Below are positions 60,683 to 64,000 of a stretch of 64,000 nucleotides of DNA, one piece after another. The notes under the pieces were generated by a model. That model did no database searches. It saw only the letters and a list, made by a program, of their open reading frames with translations, and was not told where the DNA came from. The stretch spans positions 62,001 through 126,000 of the forward strand of contig NZ_QAVX01000012.1 in assembly GCF_003121485.1 (NCBI RefSeq), read 5' to 3'. How positions within the stretch are numbered: the stretch's first letter is position 1; the number at the start of each line of letters is the position of its first letter. The stretch is from Dyella sp. C11. Lineage in GTDB: Bacteria > Pseudomonadota > Gammaproteobacteria > Xanthomonadales > Rhodanobacteraceae. A program made the translations under genes and the position numbers.

Positions 60683-63277
60683 TCAATCCAGGATGGCCGC
60701 GAAGGCCGTGTCGTCCCAGCTCAGCCGGGCTTGAGTGAAGGTTTGCCGAGAAGCCACGCGCTGCAGGACGGCGAGCGAAAGTGGCGGCAACAACTCTCCA
60801 TCGATGCTGGCGTCCAGCATGCGAGCACCGTTTTCGTGCCGGGTACAGCGTGCCCGCAACTCATTCGTGGCGCTGGTGTCCACCTCAAGCACGGCGCCAT
60901 AACGCGCAGCGAACTGATCGATTAAACGTTGAAGACGTGCATCGATGATCTCGCTCAGGACGCCATCGCCCAGGTAGCGATAAGGCACGATCTGCATGCG
61001 CGCAAGCAACGCAGGCTTGAAGAAGCGCATGATGCGTGAGCGCAGCGTTTCTTCATCCAGATCGCACAACGAACCATCCTGTTGATCGAAGCCGAGATTG
61101 GAAGTGAGAAAGAACAGGATGTTCTTGCAATCGATCAGGCGACCTTCGCCGTCGGTGAGCTCACCTTTGTCAAACGCCTGATAGAAGATATTGAGCACTT
61201 CCGGATGAGCTTTCTCCACTTCATCCAACAACACCACCGAATAGGGACGCTGACGAATTGCCTCCGTCAGGAGGCCGCCCTCGCCATAACCGACGTAGCC
61301 CGGTGGTGAGCCAAGCAACCGCGAGACGGTGTGCTTTTCCTGATATTCGGCCATATTGATGGTGGTGATGAATTGCTTGCCGCCAAACAGAGCGTCGGTC
61401 ATCGCCAACGCCGTTTCTGTTTTTCCCACACCGCTGGGGCCGACGAGAAGGAACGCTCCAAGCGGCGTGCCCGGCCGCCTCAAATCGGCCATGGCAGTCA
61501 GCAAATGCTTGTGCACGCGCTCGATCGCAGTTTGCTGCCCCTTGACCCGCTCACTCAGCAGAGCGGGCAACGAACGCAATCGCTCCATGCGATCGCTGGT
61601 CATGGTGTTGGCGGGGATGCCGGTCCAATCAGCAATGACCTGTGCGATCTGCTCTCGACCCACATCCGCGTGGAGCAGCGCTCCGTCGCGCTGCAAGTCG
61701 GCCAGCTGGACGACCTTGTCGCGCAATAGAGACTCGTCAGCCCCATCGTTACGATCGTGACGACTGTCGCTTTTGTCGTCCTTCGATCGACGTAGCGCGA
61801 TAATCTCATCGACGAGTTGCCGCTGCCTTTCCCAAGTCTCGTGAAGCGACTCGATCTGGGCAGCGATGTGACCGTGCTTCGCTTCCAACTTCGCGACAAG
61901 TGAGGATTCTACGGATCGCCCAAAGCGAGCATCTCGGCGAAGAATCTCTATTTCCGCGTTGATCTCCTGCTGTGCGTGTTCAAGCGCAGAGAGCCTGCGG
62001 GGTGGCTCGGCTTGGGCTGTTGCCACGCGGGCGCAGGCAGTGTCGAGTACATCGATGGCCTTGTCCGGCAACTGGCGCCCAGCGAGATAGCGCGCAGAAA
62101 GACCTGCCGCCGCGCGCAGTGCATCGTCGCTGATAACGACGTTGTGTGCTTTCTCATACACGGCGCGCAAGCCGCGGAGAATATGCACCGCCTGCTCCTG
62201 GCTGGGCTCGTCCAGCTTGACGAGCTGAAAGCGGCGCGATAAAGCCGGATCTTTCTCGAAATATTTCTTGTATTCGGACCAGGTCGTAGCGGCGATCGTG
62301 CGAAGTTCACCGCGGGCCAGCGCGGGCTTGAGAAGATTGGCCGCGTCCGTGCCGCCCGCGGCGTTGCCTGCGCCAATGAGGGTATGCGCCTCGTCGATGA
62401 ACAGGATGACCGGGTGCGGCGATGCCCTGACCTCGTCGATGACTGCTTTAAGCCGCTTCTCGAATTCGCCCTTGATGGCAGCACCAGCCTGCAAAGCGCC
62501 GAGGTCCAGCCCCCAGAGTGCAACTTGGCTCAGCGGCTCGGGCACGCGCTCCTGCGCGATGCGTAGAGCCAGCCCTTCGACCACCGCACTTTTGCCCACG
62601 CCCGCATCGCCCACCACGATCGGATTGTTTTTACGACGTCGGGACAGGATGTCGATCATCAGGTCGATTTCGCTGTCGCGGCATAGGACCGGATCGATGC
62701 CGCCATCACGCGCTTGTTGGGTGTAGTTGTGGCCATATTTGGTAAGCGCAGAGTCACCGCTTCCCATGGGACCTTCTGGCATCGTTGTCGAGGTGTCCGG
62801 GCTTTCGCTCGACTGGGCAAGCAAGCTCGCGAACTGTTTGCGCAGCGACTCGCGATTGATGCCATCCAGCAAACGTATGGCTGCCAGCGGAAGGTAACGC
62901 GCAGGGTTGAGCAAAGCGGCGAGTAGCACGCTGCCGCTGCGTATCAGAGGTTGCTCAAGTTCCAGCGAGCCGAGCATCCAGGCCTCCTGAAGCAACTCCA
63001 CCAGCAAAGGCGAGAACGACGGGTACTGATCGTTACCGCCATGTTGCTCTATGAATGCACAGGACAGTGCCTGTCGCGCAGCGTCGACATCCAGAGCGGC
63101 CCGGCGAAGAAGAAGACGGATATCGCTTAGCGGGTTGTCCAGTAGCTTGAACAATACGTGCGGCACGGAGACCTCGGCGCCGCGTTGACTTATGCAGAGG
63201 CTGGCGGCCTCTTCAAGGCCGTGTCGGCAGACAGGGTTGAGCCGATCGATAAGCGTCGGTAGATCAATTCTGATCAT
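60683..63277 (-). CDS. tssH: Type VI secretion ATPase ClpV (TssH)
   Basis: 864 residues. An N-terminal Clp N domain (about 1-150) binds contracted sheath. AAA1 has NPIVVGDAGVGKSAVVEG and ILFIDEAHTLIGAG; the middle coiled-coil domain is Arg/Glu-rich (about 410-540); AAA2 has GAFLLVGPSGVGKTETAL and VVLLDEVEKAHPEV. EKHTVSRLLGSPPGYVGYG is the pore loop. ClpV disassembles TssB/TssC sheaths for reuse. Divergent from tssB, so both share the 460-base control region. Confidence 0.95.
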   Translation of the reverse strand: MIRIDLPTLIDRLNPVCRHGLEEAASLCISQRGAEVSVPHVLFKLLDNPLSDIRLLLRRAALDVDAARQALSCAFIEQHGGNDQYPSFSPLLVELLQEAWMLGSLELEQPLIRSGSVLLAALLNPARYLPLAAIRLLDGINRESLRKQFASLLAQSSESPDTSTTMPEGPMGSGDSALTKYGHNYTQQARDGGIDPVLCRDSEIDLMIDILSRRRKNNPIVVGDAGVGKSAVVEGLALRIAQERVPEPLSQVALWGLDLGALQAGAAIKGEFEKRLKAVIDEVRASPHPVILFIDEAHTLIGAGNAAGGTDAANLLKPALARGELRTIAATTWSEYKKYFEKDPALSRRFQLVKLDEPSQEQAVHILRGLRAVYEKAHNVVISDDALRAAAGLSARYLAGRQLPDKAIDVLDTACARVATAQAEPPRRLSALEHAQQEINAEIEILRRDARFGRSVESSLVAKLEAKHGHIAAQIESLHETWERQRQLVDEIIALRRSKDDKSDSRHDRNDGADESLLRDKVVQLADLQRDGALLHADVGREQIAQVIADWTGIPANTMTSDRMERLRSLPALLSERVKGQQTAIERVHKHLLTAMADLRRPGTPLGAFLLVGPSGVGKTETALAMTDALFGGKQFITTINMAEYQEKHTVSRLLGSPPGYVGYGEGGLLTEAIRQRPYSVVLLDEVEKAHPEVLNIFYQAFDKGELTDGEGRLIDCKNILFFLTSNLGFDQQDGSLCDLDEETLRSRIMRFFKPALLARMQIVPYRYLGDGVLSEIIDARLQRLIDQFAARYGAVLEVDTSATNELRARCTRHENGARMLDASIDGELLPPLSLAVLQRVASRQTFTQARLSWDDTAFAAILD

Positions 63278-63737
63278 GCATTAGGACTCGTCCGATGATG
63301 TCTCGCCCGCGTCGCCAGATTGGCTGACTTTTGGGGTTATCGCATCGACTACACCCGTGGCGAGCAGACTCGATGGGGGCAAGAACAACGCATTAGAAAA
63401 GCACGTTTATCGATACGTTTATGTAGGAAATGACCGAGCAGGATGAGCGATTTCTACTCAACATGAAAAATTACTTAGCCAGTCGATCGTCGCCGAAGAT
63501 TTGGGATTCGTCCGATTGCCATGACCAATAGATCTTGGATAGCGTGCGTGCCCTGCGTTCCACCATCACACCTATGGCTAGGCAATTTACGAACACCGAA
63601 ATCATGTCGTATCGGTAGTGCATGCCTTCGATTTGCGTGGCTTCTTTTGCATCTCGGGTGATTCAGCATGTCGCCATGCGAAAGTGGCTGAACCTTATGC
63701 GCTTAACTCGTTCTCGCAGTATTCACAGGGAGTTGTC
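63278..63737. other. Divergent control region between clpV and tssB
   Basis: 460 AT-richer bases without a convincing gene. It should hold promoters for the minus-strand clpV operon and for tssB. Given the VasH-type activator, sigma-54 promoters are expected; the nearest matches (such as TGGCTGAACCTTATGCG near 63691) have GG-to-GC spacing of 11 instead of 10, so none is claimed. Confidence 0.4.
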
Positions 63738-64000
63738 ATGGCGAAGAAACCAGGATCCGTCGCACCGCAGGAACGCATCAACATCAAGTACGTTCCGACC
63801 ACGGGAGATCAGCAAGCGGAGATGGAACTCCCGCTGAAGCTGGTTGTTACCGGCGACTTCAAAGGGCACGGCGAATCGGAAGCACTTGAAGATCGCCAGG
63901 CCGTGCAGGTCACCAAAGACACGTTTGATGCAGTGATGGCCGAGGCCAAGCTCAACCTCACGATGGAGGTTCCTTCCGCCCTCAACGACAGCGCTAACGA
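63738..64000 (+). CDS. tssB: Type VI secretion sheath protein TssB (partial, 5' part)
   Basis: From ATG 63738 (AGGGAG six bases upstream) 87 codons are visible before the window ends. The sequence has the TssB pattern: MAKKPGSVAPQERINIKYVP, then MELPLKLVVTGDFKG, and LEDRQAVQVTKDTFDAVMAE. TssB forms the contractile sheath with TssC, which is expected next. It starts the operon divergent from clpV. Confidence 0.95.
   Translation, partial: MAKKPGSVAPQERINIKYVPTTGDQQAEMELPLKLVVTGDFKGHGESEALEDRQAVQVTKDTFDAVMAEAKLNLTMEVPSALNDSAN

Noticed and set aside
63475-63669. 64-codon minus-strand frame in the clpV-tssB gap
   Set aside because: It has no ribosome site and a biased Arg/His composition; the region is better read as a divergent promoter region.
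63690-63710. Possible sigma-54 promoter before tssB
   Set aside because: The GG and GC elements are 11 bases apart instead of 10 and the flanking consensus is poor.
1-64000. CRISPR array or rRNA operon
   Set aside because: No regularly spaced direct repeats and no rRNA-like sequence were seen anywhere in the window.

Overview
The window is GC-rich chromosomal DNA from a gammaproteobacterium of the order Xanthomonadales (Lysobacterales), most likely a Rhodanobacteraceae member such as Dyella or Luteibacter. This placement is inferred from gene order and protein style: exbB-exbD-msbA-lpxK, lolC-lolD-comEC, a MetX-like acyltransferase of the serine O-succinyltransferase kind, a complete ccm operon and a kynurenine monooxygenase. 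No marker gene fixes the genus.

Layout. 1-5036 holds a gene end, an RcsB-like response regulator, a DcaP-like porin, an APC permease and a 2H phosphoesterase. From about 6213 to 14344 lies a compact P4-type integrative element inserted at the 3' end of tRNA-Leu(CAA). Its tyrosine recombinase lies next to the tRNA, a degenerate copy of the tRNA 3' end marks the far side, and TACCCCC integrase arm-type repeats occur just inside both ends. Its cargo is the most unusual part of the window: a two-gene unit behind a strongly structured leader, a possible minus-strand small RNA, a TIR-winged-helix protein, a frameshifted excisionase, a HEPN protein coupled to a DUF3800 protein, a zinc-ribbon/membrane-protein operon, a phage gene fragment and a MORN-repeat lipoprotein. 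The TIR and HEPN/DUF3800 genes look like antiviral or anti-mobile-element cargo.

14433-26793 (minus strand) holds cysteine dioxygenase, a serine/homoserine O-acyltransferase, the ccmABCDEFGHI cytochrome c maturation operon, a DUF3293 protein, kynurenine 3-monooxygenase, acetoacetyl-CoA reductase and PhaR. 26952-31778 is a MarR-controlled tripartite EmrAB-type efflux operon. 31859-35578 has TatD, two glycine-zipper lipoproteins, a cell wall hydrolase and YgfZ. 35708-40184 is succinate dehydrogenase (sdhCDAB) surrounded by assembly factors: YgfZ, an SDHAF4-like protein, SdhE and YgfX. 40273-49729 is an envelope block: LolC/LolD lipoprotein release, ComEC DNA uptake, ExbB/ExbD, MsbA and LpxK for lipid A, a third glycine-zipper protein and a DUF6165 protein.

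49803 to the right edge is part of a type VI secretion locus: tssM, a PAAR-Tle1-like lipase effector between two paralogous DUF2931 lipoproteins (probable immunity proteins), tssA, tagO, a VasH-type sigma-54 activator, clpV (tssH) and, divergently, the start of tssB. Several dispersed inverted repeats are present, including a REP pair inside the 5' end of ccmH.
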